The notes under the pieces are model-generated. The model was not told the DNA's origin, searched no databases, and saw nothing but the letters and a program-made list of their open reading frames with translations. Shown here piece by piece: positions 20,047 to 29,193 of a DNA stretch of 45,429 nucleotides (position 1 is the stretch's first letter; the number at the start of each line of letters is the position of its first letter). This DNA is from a virus: the IMG/VR virus record IMGVR_UViG_3300027852_000065, positions 1 to 45,429 of that record; one strand, 5' to 3'. The translations under genes and the position numbers were made by a program.

Positions 20047-22053
20047 ATGGACTACCCTAAGAACATGACAGCAAACCTTGTTTGGCGAAGGAAGCTTCTT
20101 CTTAAAGCCGCTCAAGATGCGGAGTTCAGGGCTAAGCTGACTCGTCTCTATCATGAGGATATTCTATTTGCCTTCAATGCTTTTTACTATACCTTAGATG
20201 TCAGAAAGAGACCAGATCACAATATACCTTTCTGCACCTATGCTTATCAGGACAAAGCCATCTTAACCATTCAGCAGCACATAAAAGAAGGTCGAGATCT
20301 TCTCATAGAAAAATCTCGTGATATGGGTGCTACATGGATGATCTTAGCTTGTATCTTTCACTCCTGGCATGCCCCTGAAGGTGGTGGGGATTTCTTACTG
20401 GGTTCTAGGAAAGAAGACTATGTAGATAAGAAAGGAGATATGCGAACGCACTTTGCTAAGGTCAGGTATCTTTATAAGAGACTTCCTGTTTGGCTCAGGC
20501 CGGCAGGCTTTAACCAGCGTGCTCATGACACCTTCATGAAGTTTCAGAATCCAGTTACAGGTTCCTCGGTGACAGGTGAGAGTAACAACCCCAATTTTTC
20601 TACCCAGGGTCGTTATGCCGCTATCATGTATGACGAGTTTGCTAAGTGGGAGAACAGCGATGAAGCAGCTTGGACGGCGGGTGGTGACGCTACACCATGC
20701 CGGATAGCCCTAAGTACGCCTTTCGGAGCGGGCGGTCAATACTATTCCCTGGCCATAGGTAAGAAGCTTAAGGTGCTTAGGCTTCATTGGAGCCTACATC
20801 CTGAGAAGGCTTTGGGTCTTTCTTGTGTTTGGCCCCCGCCCAATGAGGAGACAAAGAATGAGTTGGGGGATAGATGGAGGCCCAAGGTAAGGCTTACGTC
20901 CCCTTGGTACGACCGAGAGTGTAACAGAAGAACGGCTAAAGAGGTTAAACAAGAGTTAGATATAGATTATTTGGGCTCGGGTGATCCTGTCTTTGATGGG
21001 AGAGCATGGGACAATCTCATGCTTTATCATGAATTAGAGGATAAGCCGAAAGCACTTGGTAGGCTTAGGGTTGAGGACTTCGGGGTAAGCTGGGTGTCGG
21101 AAGATGAGGGCTTTGATTTTGCGGGAACCCTGATGGTCTATGAATCTTATAATCCTAAGGCCTACTATTGTGCTGGCGTAGATGTAGTAGAAGGTGTCGA
21201 AAACGGCGACTACGCCACCATAGTTATCTACAATAGGATAACAAAAGACGTCGACGCCTTCTACTACTCTAGAATAGACGAGCTTGGATTGGCCAAGGTA
21301 ATTAAAATTATAGATAGACTCTACGGTGGGACCGGGTTCGATGACTCGGTCTATGCGGACAGCCCTACTAGTGCGACGGACGGCTTGCCGGCCGGTGCGC
21401 CGAGCGAAGGCCGTGGAAGACCCACCCACGCTCACGTAGACTCCTCCTTCAAGGGACCTGGCTCGGTTGGTCTTGAGGGGCTCCAGGCCGAGGCGTCCAG
21501 GGCAACGGCAGGTGATCCAGGCGAAGAAAAAGGCCCTTGGTGGGGTATAGAGACGACAGGACCAGGATTGTCTACGTTTGATAAAGTGCAAGAGTTAGAT
21601 ATAAATAATCTGTTTATGGCCCCAAGATTTGATGTGGTAAAGGGGGGTGTGAGCTACAAGAAAGGTTGGAGAACAGATACTAATTCTAGAAATGAGCTTG
21701 TTTCAGGAGTTCGAGAATGGCTAAATGATGGTGCGGGGAAGTTAAACTCAGGAAGACTTTGCGGCGAGCTTATGACTTTTGTGCGAAGTAAGACAGGTAA
21801 GCCTCAAGCTAAGAGTGGTTGTCATGACGATGCCGTTATGGCCTTTGGTATAGCTATTCAAGTAGACCAGATTGTCCCGTTAGATGAAGAAGAAGTGAGG
21901 ATGGCTGTAGCACAAATGAGGGATTTTGTACAGACTCCTTTGGAGGACGTTAGATTAGACGAAGTATCTAAGACAGATGAAGATTATTGTATGGATACAG
22001 TGTTACAAAGGATCGCCTCAAAAGTAGATGAGACCTTTTTTGATATGTATTAA
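20047..22053 (+). CDS. terL: Terminase large subunit with GC-rich in-frame insertion
   Basis: 668 residues. The ATPase domain has the Walker A variant EKSRDMGATW (about 90-99) and Walker B IMYDEFAKWE (about 197-206). The RNase H-fold nuclease has GVDVVEGVENGDYATIV (about 378-394) and the final HDDAVMAFGIA (about 597-607). It pumps DNA into the capsid and cuts it. Residues about 429-497 (21331-21537) interrupt the nuclease between LYGG and WWGIE. This segment is rich in Gly, Pro and Ser, coded by strikingly GC-rich DNA, and contains element C. It has no stop, so it is either translated or removed by splicing or bypassing. Confidence 0.9.
   Translation: MDYPKNMTANLVWRRKLLLKAAQDAEFRAKLTRLYHEDILFAFNAFYYTLDVRKRPDHNIPFCTYAYQDKAILTIQQHIKEGRDLLIEKSRDMGATWMILACIFHSWHAPEGGGDFLLGSRKEDYVDKKGDMRTHFAKVRYLYKRLPVWLRPAGFNQRAHDTFMKFQNPVTGSSVTGESNNPNFSTQGRYAAIMYDEFAKWENSDEAAWTAGGDATPCRIALSTPFGAGGQYYSLAIGKKLKVLRLHWSLHPEKALGLSCVWPPPNEETKNELGDRWRPKVRLTSPWYDRECNRRTAKEVKQELDIDYLGSGDPVFDGRAWDNLMLYHELEDKPKALGRLRVEDFGVSWVSEDEGFDFAGTLMVYESYNPKAYYCAGVDVVEGVENGDYATIVIYNRITKDVDAFYYSRIDELGLAKVIKIIDRLYGGTGFDDSVYADSPTSATDGLPAGAPSEGRGRPTHAHVDSSFKGPGSVGLEGLQAEASRATAGDPGEEKGPWWGIETTGPGLSTFDKVQELDINNLFMAPRFDVVKGGVSYKKGWRTDTNSRNELVSGVREWLNDGAGKLNSGRLCGELMTFVRSKTGKPQAKSGCHDDAVMAFGIAIQVDQIVPLDEEEVRMAVAQMRDFVQTPLEDVRLDEVSKTDEDYCMDTVLQRIASKVDETFFDMY
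21371..21505 (+). repeat. GC-rich interspersed element, copy C, inside terL
   Basis: It shares with copy B the ordered blocks GCGA-GGAC, CTTGC, GAAGGCCG/CAAGGCCG, CCACGC, CCTTCAAGGGA and GCTCGGTTG. Flanking terL sequence has normal composition. The exact ends are uncertain; the protein-level interruption spans 21331-21537. Confidence 0.7.
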
Positions 22054-22062
22054 GGAGTTAGT

Positions 22063-22443
22063 ATGGACACTTTTGGCAAAGAAGAAGAGCTAAAGAGAAC
22101 ATATAAAAAGTCTAATCTGGACTATTTTGGTGAAGAACCTCCGGAGAAGAGGAAGGATGGTTTTGGCGGTTTTATTCAAGGAATAGTAGACTATTGGGGA
22201 GAGGATAATTTTATTAAGTCTACTTGGCGGGCTGTTTTTGGTGAAGTTGGACAAGAATCAAGTGAGCCTTCTATTTCAGATGTCTCTGAGTCGGATAAAC
22301 CGGCTTTTTATGGGGATAGCCAAGAGCAGCCTGCTCCTGGAGTAGTTCCTTTTAAAACACCTGGTGGTGAGAGGTATACATTACCTAGTTACCTTAGTCC
22401 CGAGAATAGAAATGAACTTCGAGACATTATGGAAAATAGATAG
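22063..22443 (+). CDS. Hypothetical acidic protein
   Basis: 126 residues with an AAGGAG SD. It is rich in Glu, Asp, Ser and Pro (GQESSEPSISDVSESDKPAF) and probably largely disordered, with a short helical centre IQGIVDYWGEDNFIKSTWRA. It lies between terL and portal. It may assist head assembly, but I do not recognise it. Confidence 0.65.
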   Translation: MDTFGKEEELKRTYKKSNLDYFGEEPPEKRKDGFGGFIQGIVDYWGEDNFIKSTWRAVFGEVGQESSEPSISDVSESDKPAFYGDSQEQPAPGVVPFKTPGGERYTLPSYLSPENRNELRDIMENR

Positions 22444-22452
22444 GAGAGGGTT

Positions 22453-22767
22453 ATGTTTAGGCGAGGGATAAAAAAAGAGCTCGAAGGACTTAGAAATCTA
22501 GTGGATACTTTGTTGGCTGAACAGAAGATTTGGAATAGCCAGGCCACTGTTATCTCCGTTTTAGAGAGACTTCTCGAGCGAAGAGAAACTGTAATTGAAA
22601 AGTTAACAGAAAAGCTTATGGCTAAAGACTTCAAAGAGTTGAAGACTTACGAAGATCCAGGAGATATGAGTCAGGTTACCTCTTTTTCTCTACCTTCTGC
22701 GGATGAATTAGAGACTTTTGCTGGTGAGTCAATACCCCAAGAGTTACTTGATGGGAAAGACTCTTAA
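22453..22767 (+). CDS. Hypothetical coiled-coil protein
   Basis: 104 residues with a strong GGAGAGG SD. Residues 5-65 form a long amphipathic helix (LEGLRNLVDTLLAEQK, VISVLERLLERRETV) and the tail is acidic. Its TAA stop is the first three bases of palindrome site 8. It is probably a small head-assembly or chaperone-like protein. Function not known. Confidence 0.65.
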   Translation: MFRRGIKKELEGLRNLVDTLLAEQKIWNSQATVISVLERLLERRETVIEKLTEKLMAKDFKELKTYEDPGDMSQVTSFSLPSADELETFAGESIPQELLDGKDS

Positions 22768-22788
22768 ATGCGTACAATGTGTTCATTT
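22766..22788. promoter_or_regulatory. 23-bp palindrome, site 8 (upstream of portal)
   Basis: AAATG-CGT-ACAATGT-GTT-CATTT with perfect outer half-sites, ending 11 bases before the portal ATG. The arm continues into the SD (ACGAGGA). Confidence 0.85.
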
Positions 22789-22799
22789 ACGAGGATTTT

Positions 22800-24719
22800 A
22801 TGGGTGAAGTAGACAGAAGTGCGGCAGCTAAAAGGTTTTTAGAAAAAGGGCAAAAGAACCCTAAAGACGCTCTTTGGAGCTTTTTGGATGAGAAGTATAA
22901 GATTGGTTGTGATCTTAGAAGACCTTTTGAGCAAAGATGGTTGATTAACCTGAGTTTTTTGGCTGGTAAACAATATGTTTTCTATAACACAAGTGCCCAG
23001 GTTATTCAGTATCTATTGCCTCGACAGGGTAAGATCTGGGTGGTAGATAATATATTGTTGCCTAGATATCAGAGACAGATTTCAAGGCTTATTCGTAATC
23101 AGCCTATTATGAGTGTTGTACCTGAATCTACGGATGAGGAAGATATTGAAGCAGCTAAAGTGGGAGATAAGTTACTGAAGCATTTGTGGCGACAACTCCA
23201 GTTTAAGAAGTCTCTTAGACAGTTGGGAGGCTGGATATATAGTTGCGGGAACGGATTTCTGGATGACCGTTGGAATCCTATGAAGGGACCGACTCGACTG
23301 GATACTAAAACCAATGAGTTAAAGTATCTGGGCGATGTAGATGTAGGTGTATGGTCGCCTCTGGAAATTTTGGTTCCCGCAGCCGGTTTAGGTGATACGG
23401 ATTTACATAGCTTTCCTTGGTTAATAAAGGCTAAATATAGGAGTTTAGATTGGTTTAAAAAGACTTTTCCTAAAAGAGGCGGGGAAGTTGATTCGGAAGA
23501 AAGGCCCTTGGCTGCTCCAGATGTTTCCTTTGTACTAGGGCAGACGGCATCTATGGAAACAGGCAAACTTGACGGGGCTGTTTGTAAGGAGCTTTATGTT
23601 CAACCTTGTAGCGATTTTCCTAGGGGAAAGTTTATTACAGGAGCTGGTGGCGTTATTCTTCAACAATCAGATTTTCCTTTTAATGAATTTAATCTAGAAC
23701 AGTTTAAAGATATTGAGGTTCCAGGTATTTTCTGGGGTATGGCTACAGTTGAGAGTGCTATTTGGCTGCAGAAGATTCGAAATAAGACTCTGGGGAATAT
23801 CGTTGAATTTAATAAGAATATAGCCAAGGGTAAGTTGTTGGCCCCTCGGGGGAGTCGGATGGAGGCCTTGCCTGACGATAGTTTTGGGCAAGTGATCTAT
23901 TTTACTCCAAGGTTGGGTTATAAGCCCGAGTGGATGAGACTTCAAAGTCTCCCTAGGACTTATGAACTTGCTATGCAATATGTGCAAGAAAGTATGATGC
24001 AACTTTACTCACAGCACGAGGTAAGTGTTGGGACTAATAAGTCAGATATAAGAAGTGGTGAAATGGTACAGTTGCTTCTTGAGCAGGATGATCAGGGGAA
24101 CATTCCTACTCATGCTATTTTTGAGGAGAGTCTCGAAGCTGTTATGAAGAGGGTTCTTAGACGGATTCAAAAAGGTTATTCTAGTGAGCGGATGTTGAAG
24201 ATTCAGGGAAGTGACGGTGAATTTGAGATTGTTAGTTTTAAAGGGGCGGATCTGCGAAATAATACTGATGTGAGTGTTAAGAAGGAGAGCAGTATTCCTG
24301 GATCTAGGGTGGCTAAACAGGCTCAAGTGTTACAGAGGTTTGAGAAAGGATTGTATGGTGATCCTGCTGATCCTGAAGTTCGCAGGCATATTATGACTAT
24401 GCTTGATGATGCTGTTGTACAAGATATTTATGGTGATACTTTTCTGGATGAAAAGAACTCGAAGTTAGAGAATAAAGCTATGATGTCTCAGCCAGGAGTT
24501 ACTTATTTAGTTAATTCTTATGATTTTCATCCACTTCACGTGAAGGAACATAATAGGTTTAGGAAATTGAGAGAGTATCAACAAATGAAAGTGAAAAATA
24601 GGAAATTGTTTTTAATGCTTGAGGCTACTTTTGAGAATCATATAGCAATGCACGTGAAATTTATAATGGAAGCTCAAGCTAATGCGGCTAGAGCTGAGGA
24701 GGGGAAGGGTGGAAGATAA
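22800..24719 (+). CDS. Portal protein
   Basis: 639 residues from the ATG at 22800 with a GAGG SD. A GTG at 22779 lies inside the palindrome and is not preferred. Length and layout fit podovirus-type portals: the N-terminal WLINLSFLAGKQYVFYN, the wing part WGMATVESAIWLQKIRNKTL, the stem and loop helices near SDIRSGEMVQLLLEQD, and a long C-terminal helical barrel HVKEHNRFRKLREYQQMK. Twelve copies would form the DNA channel and bind terminase, adaptor and scaffold. Neighbours (terL, scaffold, capsid) agree. Confidence 0.85.
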   Translation: MGEVDRSAAAKRFLEKGQKNPKDALWSFLDEKYKIGCDLRRPFEQRWLINLSFLAGKQYVFYNTSAQVIQYLLPRQGKIWVVDNILLPRYQRQISRLIRNQPIMSVVPESTDEEDIEAAKVGDKLLKHLWRQLQFKKSLRQLGGWIYSCGNGFLDDRWNPMKGPTRLDTKTNELKYLGDVDVGVWSPLEILVPAAGLGDTDLHSFPWLIKAKYRSLDWFKKTFPKRGGEVDSEERPLAAPDVSFVLGQTASMETGKLDGAVCKELYVQPCSDFPRGKFITGAGGVILQQSDFPFNEFNLEQFKDIEVPGIFWGMATVESAIWLQKIRNKTLGNIVEFNKNIAKGKLLAPRGSRMEALPDDSFGQVIYFTPRLGYKPEWMRLQSLPRTYELAMQYVQESMMQLYSQHEVSVGTNKSDIRSGEMVQLLLEQDDQGNIPTHAIFEESLEAVMKRVLRRIQKGYSSERMLKIQGSDGEFEIVSFKGADLRNNTDVSVKKESSIPGSRVAKQAQVLQRFEKGLYGDPADPEVRRHIMTMLDDAVVQDIYGDTFLDEKNSKLENKAMMSQPGVTYLVNSYDFHPLHVKEHNRFRKLREYQQMKVKNRKLFLMLEATFENHIAMHVKFIMEAQANAARAEEGKGGR

Positions 24720-25014
24720 GGTAGAGGAAAAAGAGAGTGCTACAGGTCTTGTTGTCCCTGTAGGGAATGCTTGGAACACTTTTATAGGTAGGCTATTGTT
24801 AGCTAAAAGAGCCTGGGAAAGTTATGAAAGACAGGTAGATGCTTTGGGGTTAGAGGAAGTAGAAGATTTTTCTGTTGGGTTACAGAATGTTATAGCTAAT
24901 TATAGGGAGCAAAAGTTCGAGATTATGCTTCCTAGATTTGTGGATTATTGGCGTGGGGCTGGTGGTCTAGAGGAAATGAAACTGAGTAAAGAAGATATTC
25001 TTGAGGAGGTTTAG
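24709..25014 (+). CDS. Hypothetical protein between portal and scaffold
   Basis: 101 residues from a GTG at 24709, which has GAGGAGGGG just upstream. An ATG at 24682 lies deeper in the portal gene and has a weaker SD. Helical (NTFIGRLLLAKRAWESYERQ, VGLQNVIANYREQKFEIML). It overlaps the portal end by 11 bases. Not recognised. Confidence 0.6.
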   Translation: MEDKVEEKESATGLVVPVGNAWNTFIGRLLLAKRAWESYERQVDALGLEEVEDFSVGLQNVIANYREQKFEIMLPRFVDYWRGAGGLEEMKLSKEDILEEV

Positions 25015-25016
25015 TG

Positions 25017-25856
25017 ATGGGTGAGGAAAACAGTTCTGGCAAGTCTGACGAGACTAAAGCCGGAGAGGGAACCTTAACGGTCGGTGAAAAGACTTATGGA
25101 GTTAAGGATGTTGAGAACCTTATAGCAATGCAAGCAAGTGCTACAGAAAAGACTCAGACTGTAGCTGAGATATTGGGGGCAGCGGAGAAGTATAAGATCT
25201 CTCCTGCTGAGTATCTTAGTCAATCTGAGGGAGCATTTGCTGTAATCTCGCAATTAATTGATGAGGGAGTGATTGATCAGCAAGGAAATATTGTGAAGAA
25301 AGCTGAGTCTGGTGGAGAGCAAAAGGGTAAGTCTGTAGAAGAGTTGATAGCTTCGCTTCAAGGGGGAAAGACTCAAGAGGGTCAAAGTGAGTTTACTTCG
25401 GAGGATAAAATGTTAGGTGTGGTAAATAAAGCACTCAAATCTTTTGAGGATGGGATCAGTAAAAGACTTGAAGGGATAGAGAACACTCAATCTGACCAGA
25501 TAAGACTTAATGTTCAAGATAGACTTAAGTTAAAACACAAAGACTTGACTGATGAGGACGTCTCAAAAGTTTTCGGTCTTGCCATGAATGATAGAAAAAA
25601 GAGTGTGTGGCAACATGCCGAAGATATTGCAAAGGAGAGAGAAGGAAGAAAAGCTGACTTACGGAAAGGTTTTGCGGAAGAGTTTGGTGTGAATTTGGAG
25701 GAGTTTGACCGTAATAAACTTAAAGAGCAGGACGCTAAAGGTGGTGCGTCTGCTGTCTTTCCGGGTAAAAAGTTTAGCTTTAGACAAAAAGGAGAAGGTT
25801 TTGTGTCACCCAGTGAGGCTGCTGGCGAGTTCATGGAGCATGCTTCTAAAGGGTAG
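25017..25856 (+). CDS. Putative scaffolding protein
   Basis: 279 residues from the ATG at 25017 with GAGGAGG 7 bases upstream. Charged and largely helical with no catalytic motif. The acidic Gly/Ser N-terminus is followed by helices, and the C-terminus is basic (FPGKKFSFRQKGE), as expected of a scaffold that binds capsid through a basic end. Its place directly before the major capsid gene is the main support. It should guide procapsid assembly and then leave. Confidence 0.65.
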   Translation: MGEENSSGKSDETKAGEGTLTVGEKTYGVKDVENLIAMQASATEKTQTVAEILGAAEKYKISPAEYLSQSEGAFAVISQLIDEGVIDQQGNIVKKAESGGEQKGKSVEELIASLQGGKTQEGQSEFTSEDKMLGVVNKALKSFEDGISKRLEGIENTQSDQIRLNVQDRLKLKHKDLTDEDVSKVFGLAMNDRKKSVWQHAEDIAKEREGRKADLRKGFAEEFGVNLEEFDRNKLKEQDAKGGASAVFPGKKFSFRQKGEGFVSPSEAAGEFMEHASKG

Positions 25857-25865
25857 GAGTAAATT

Positions 25866-27221
25866 ATGGCTTATGCAACTTTAGCAACTTATGACGATGT
25901 TTTGAAGTATTTTTATCTTCCGGCTATTCAAGAGTCTTTGAATCATGATACTTTTTTAAAGGACAAGCTTGAGGCGAATGAGACTGATATTAGCGGTAAA
26001 GACGCTAAGATTGAGATTCATAAAGGAAGAAGTACGGGTACAGGTTCGAGGGCAGATGGTGGAGCTCTTCCAACGGCTACTTATCAGGAATATACCTTGG
26101 CAACTGTGCCTATGAAGTATCACTATGGTACAATTAGACTTACTGGTCCGAATATAGCTGCAACTAGAGATAGTCGAGGAGCTTATATTAAGGCTTTGGA
26201 CTCTGAAGTTAAAGGAATTGTTCGAGATCTAAGTAAAGAAATTAATAGGCAGCTTTGGGGTTGTGGTTATAGCGTTTTGGGTCGCTGGTATAGTGGCGGT
26301 ACGACTTCCATGATCGTGCAGAAAAAATATACAGGTAATGCCGCTGGAGTTACTAATGGTTTTGGGAGTACTTTTGGGGGGAAGTATGTGAAGGAGAGGG
26401 GTGACGCTGTTCCAATTACTCTTTCTAGTATGAGTAGCTCTTCTTCGGCGAGTTTTACTGTAGAGGCTGATAGTTATGCCGTTACAGCAGTGACTGAAGG
26501 TACTGCTTATGATACTTTGACCCTTAGTGAGTTAAGTGTCAGTGAAGCCGCAGGGACCTTTATGGCTCGACCAGCTGGTTTAGGGGCTTATGCAGCTAGT
26601 GGTGCCCATAGGTATGAGATGATGGGCCTTCGTGGTATTGTTACTAATGAGGATCTTGATGAAATCGCCATGAATGATGGAACAGATACTGGCGGTCAAT
26701 ATAATGATCCCTTGCAAAGTGTTGCTGTTAGTGGTAATAGTTTCTGGCAGGCAATCGTTAATGCGCATAGTTCGGGACGTTATGGGGGTCAGAGGGCCTT
26801 GACGCTTAGACTTATGCAAACTATGTTTGATGACGTAGAGGAGGCGGCGGGTAAGGATTATGGCCCTGACGCTATTATAACTACTAGAGCTCTTCGGAGA
26901 GAGTATCTGGAGAGGTGTCGAGCAGATAGGATTCAGGTTAATACTATGTCTCTTGACGGTGGCTGGAAGGCCCTTGATTATAATGGAGTTCCTTTTCTTG
27001 TAGATAGTGACGCTATTGATGGTGAGATTTATTTTCTTACCCTTAAGGATCTTTCTGTTTATAGGATGAGTGACTTTGACTGGATGAACAAAGACGGGGC
27101 CGTGTTGGCGAGAGTCTCTGGTTATGATGCCTATACAGCTGTTTTATTTAGGTATGCTGAGTTAGGCTGTACTTCTAGAAATTTCCAGGGTGTTCTTTGT
27201 GACTTGGCTTATCAACTATAG
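25866..27221 (+). CDS. Major capsid protein
   Basis: 451 residues with a GGAG SD. The N-terminal arm (DDVLKYFYLPAIQESLNHDTFL), a GTGSRADGGALPTATYQEY loop, and TVPMKYHYGTIRLTGPNIAA with SEVKGIVRDLSKEINRQLWG (a spine helix) match the layout of HK97-fold capsid proteins of podovirus-like phages. The later part has LMQTMFDDVEEA and PFLVDSDAIDG. It forms the icosahedral shell. Residues about 150-230 (TTSMIVQ...TFMARPAG) appear beta-rich and could be an inserted surface domain. Confidence 0.8.
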   Translation: MAYATLATYDDVLKYFYLPAIQESLNHDTFLKDKLEANETDISGKDAKIEIHKGRSTGTGSRADGGALPTATYQEYTLATVPMKYHYGTIRLTGPNIAATRDSRGAYIKALDSEVKGIVRDLSKEINRQLWGCGYSVLGRWYSGGTTSMIVQKKYTGNAAGVTNGFGSTFGGKYVKERGDAVPITLSSMSSSSSASFTVEADSYAVTAVTEGTAYDTLTLSELSVSEAAGTFMARPAGLGAYAASGAHRYEMMGLRGIVTNEDLDEIAMNDGTDTGGQYNDPLQSVAVSGNSFWQAIVNAHSSGRYGGQRALTLRLMQTMFDDVEEAAGKDYGPDAIITTRALRREYLERCRADRIQVNTMSLDGGWKALDYNGVPFLVDSDAIDGEIYFLTLKDLSVYRMSDFDWMNKDGAVLARVSGYDAYTAVLFRYAELGCTSRNFQGVLCDLAYQL

Positions 27222-27232
27222 GAGGTGTGATT

Positions 27233-27832
27233 ATGAATCACGATCATAATACAGCCTGGAAAAGGCGGACTGTCTTTCTTCCTGTAGGGGACATGAGTGG
27301 TCTTAGCGTGGATAGGACGGCTTCTTTGGCCGCAGGGGCTCCGGTTTATCAGGATCTTGTAGCTGCCTCTGAGTTATCTGGTTTAGCTATAGCTGCGGCT
27401 GGAGACGAGATTAATACACTTTGGAAGATTCCTTGGGATTTTGACAGAGATAAACCTATGTGGGCTAGGATAATTTTTAGCCATACAGCAGCAACGACAG
27501 ATAATCCGGATTGGGTGATTAGTGTGAAAGCAGTTTCTTTGGGTCAAGCTTTGAGTGACCCAGCTTCTTCTGCTGATGTGACTCTAACTTTTGCGGCCAA
27601 AGCTGTGACGGCTGTAGCTAACGCTATTGATGCCACAGATTGGAAAAAAGGTGACATTCAAGAGGCTCTTGTCGCTGCCGATTATGCCTTGTTACTTTGT
27701 ATTGAGTGCAATGGCTTAGGTAGTGCTAGTGCTAATGAGCTTAGTTTGATTGGTGTAGAGTTGGCCTATACTGTTGATGCTATGACAATGGCCGAGAGGG
27801 AGACAACAAGAGACGATCCTGATAACACTTAA
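27233..27832 (+). CDS. Putative head decoration or head-fibre protein
   Basis: 199 residues from the ATG at 27233 with TAGGAGG upstream. Ala/Thr-rich with beta-strand patterns (PMWARIIFSHTAAT, WVISVKAVSL, LSLIGVELAYTVDAM), like beta-sandwich proteins that sit on capsid surfaces. It lies 11 bases after the capsid gene, the usual place for a decoration protein. It could also be a head-tail connector accessory. Confidence 0.5.
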   Translation: MNHDHNTAWKRRTVFLPVGDMSGLSVDRTASLAAGAPVYQDLVAASELSGLAIAAAGDEINTLWKIPWDFDRDKPMWARIIFSHTAATTDNPDWVISVKAVSLGQALSDPASSADVTLTFAAKAVTAVANAIDATDWKKGDIQEALVAADYALLLCIECNGLGSASANELSLIGVELAYTVDAMTMAERETTRDDPDNT

Positions 27833-27842
27833 CCGAGTATTC

Positions 27843-27905
27843 ATGGGGTAAAGGTGGGCTGGGATTTTCTAACCTCTCGGGAGATTCTACTCACTTTTAT
27901 CCCAT
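27843..27905 (+). promoter_or_regulatory. RNA stem-loop between capsid cluster and next genes
   Basis: ATGGGGTAAAGGTG (27843-27856) pairs with CACTTTTATCCCAT (27892-27905) over 14 bases, counting two G-U pairs. The 35-base loop contains a small TCTCGGGAGA hairpin. No U-run follows, so a processing site, attenuator or mRNA-stability element after the capsid genes is more likely than a plain terminator. Confidence 0.65.
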
Positions 27906-27926
27906 CAAAAAAGAGAGGGAGAAAAA

Positions 27927-28697
27927 ATGAGTTTATATGAGGAGATAAAAAGTGTTGATATTGTGACTCCTATTTTACAAGAGCTAGAAACAGGGGAATT
28001 GCTTGTTACTAAAGAAGGGAAATTAGAGCTTGGGAAACTTAGACTCTCTTCAACAAATGTGCCTTATGTTTTTACAGGTAAAGAAGATAGACACTGCCGC
28101 CTTTGGTCTAAGTTCTATTTTCATAAATATGGTATTATCCCTAAACCTTGTTTTAATTGTTGGAAAGTAGTAGTTAAACCTAGAACTTTCGAAGAGCTTT
28201 TTAAGCTTATGGGATTACAACAAAAATTAGGTTTGCACGCTAAATGTGGGATAGAGATGAGGCCTTATAATTCCTACAAAGGGCCTTATGCTGGTTATTT
28301 TTACGGACCTATGGGTGTTGAAGAGCCTTATGAAGAAGGCTTAGCTTTGTTAGGTCTAGTCAGAGATACGGTTGCAGACAGTGTGGATAGAGACATTCCT
28401 GTAATTTTAAAAAGAGCTTGTACTGAGATGGAAAATGCTGGAGGTCCTTCAGACGGTTGGATCTATTCGAAAGAGCAGGAGAAATTTGAAGAGCTTTTGA
28501 ATAGTATTTTTAAAATTGAGGCTATTGATTTATACCAGGCTCCCTTTGTGATAAATTATATTATTAGACTTTGGATTGAGCATGGTTTTAGGGTAGGAGA
28601 CAAATCTATAGAGAAATATGTGGAAAAGTTTCCCGAGAGTTTTGGCATAACTAAAACTATCACTTATGAAGAGGAGTCGAAAATTGTCTATCCCTAA
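27927..28697 (+). CDS. Hypothetical virion-region protein with Cys motifs
   Basis: 256 residues with a GAGAGGGAG SD. KPCFNCWKVVVKPR near residue 72 and HAKCGIEMRPYNSYK near 108 contain Cys residues that may bind metal. GPYAGYFYGPMG follows. The C-terminal half is helical (FVINYIIRLWIEHGF). Not recognised. It is the first gene after the stem-loop and before the adaptor genes. Confidence 0.65.
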   Translation: MSLYEEIKSVDIVTPILQELETGELLVTKEGKLELGKLRLSSTNVPYVFTGKEDRHCRLWSKFYFHKYGIIPKPCFNCWKVVVKPRTFEELFKLMGLQQKLGLHAKCGIEMRPYNSYKGPYAGYFYGPMGVEEPYEEGLALLGLVRDTVADSVDRDIPVILKRACTEMENAGGPSDGWIYSKEQEKFEELLNSIFKIEAIDLYQAPFVINYIIRLWIEHGFRVGDKSIEKYVEKFPESFGITKTITYEEESKIVYP

Positions 28698-29193
28698 ATT
28701 TAATGACTATAGAGCATCTAGGGATGGGGTAATGGTGGCTGATGTTGGCTTTAAGAAACAGCTTTGGGCACTTGATCCTGAACTAGACGTGGTGTGGGAC
28801 TGGGGAGCGGGTAAGTGGGAGATTTGGAAGTTCCCCGGACAAGTGAAGTCAAAAGTTAAAGATATTAATGATCCTAGAGCTACGCACGTGATGACTGTGC
28901 AAACACAGCAACGAGATTTTAGAGAGCTTGGGGCTGATATTTTATTGAGTCTTCAGAAAGGCGATACTAGAAAATACTCGTTAAAACAGCTGGTTGATTA
29001 TTTTGATAAGATGGACGATAACATAGAGAGGTCTAAAAGAAAAGACTTTGCTAACCTTATGGAAAGTATTAATATAGAAACAGAGTGGTTTACAAGAGGC
29101 TTAAGGTTAACTGTTCCAAGACGCTTTATGGGTGGTTTAGTCTTGGATGGACCTAAGAAAAGTGTGAAGATGGGGAGAGCGATCAATGGCTGA
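28684..29193 (+). CDS. Hypothetical protein
   Basis: 169 residues if it begins at TTG 28684, which has GAGGAG 8 bases upstream. An in-frame ATG at 28666 lacks an SD and would add six residues. It starts within the end of the preceding gene. Trp-rich (KQLWALDPELDVVWDWGAGK), then helical (SLKQLVDYFDKMDDNIERSK) and a basic end. Not recognised. Probably made with its neighbours as head/tail assembly proteins. Confidence 0.6.
   Translation: MSIPKFNDYRASRDGVMVADVGFKKQLWALDPELDVVWDWGAGKWEIWKFPGQVKSKVKDINDPRATHVMTVQTQQRDFRELGADILLSLQKGDTRKYSLKQLVDYFDKMDDNIERSKRKDFANLMESINIETEWFTRGLRLTVPRRFMGGLVLDGPKKSVKMGRAING

Noticed and set aside
21034-21591. 185-codon open frame antisense to terL
   Set aside because: It overlaps the well-supported terminase gene and is caused in part by the GC-rich insert, which has few stop codons. 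No SD or homologous look.
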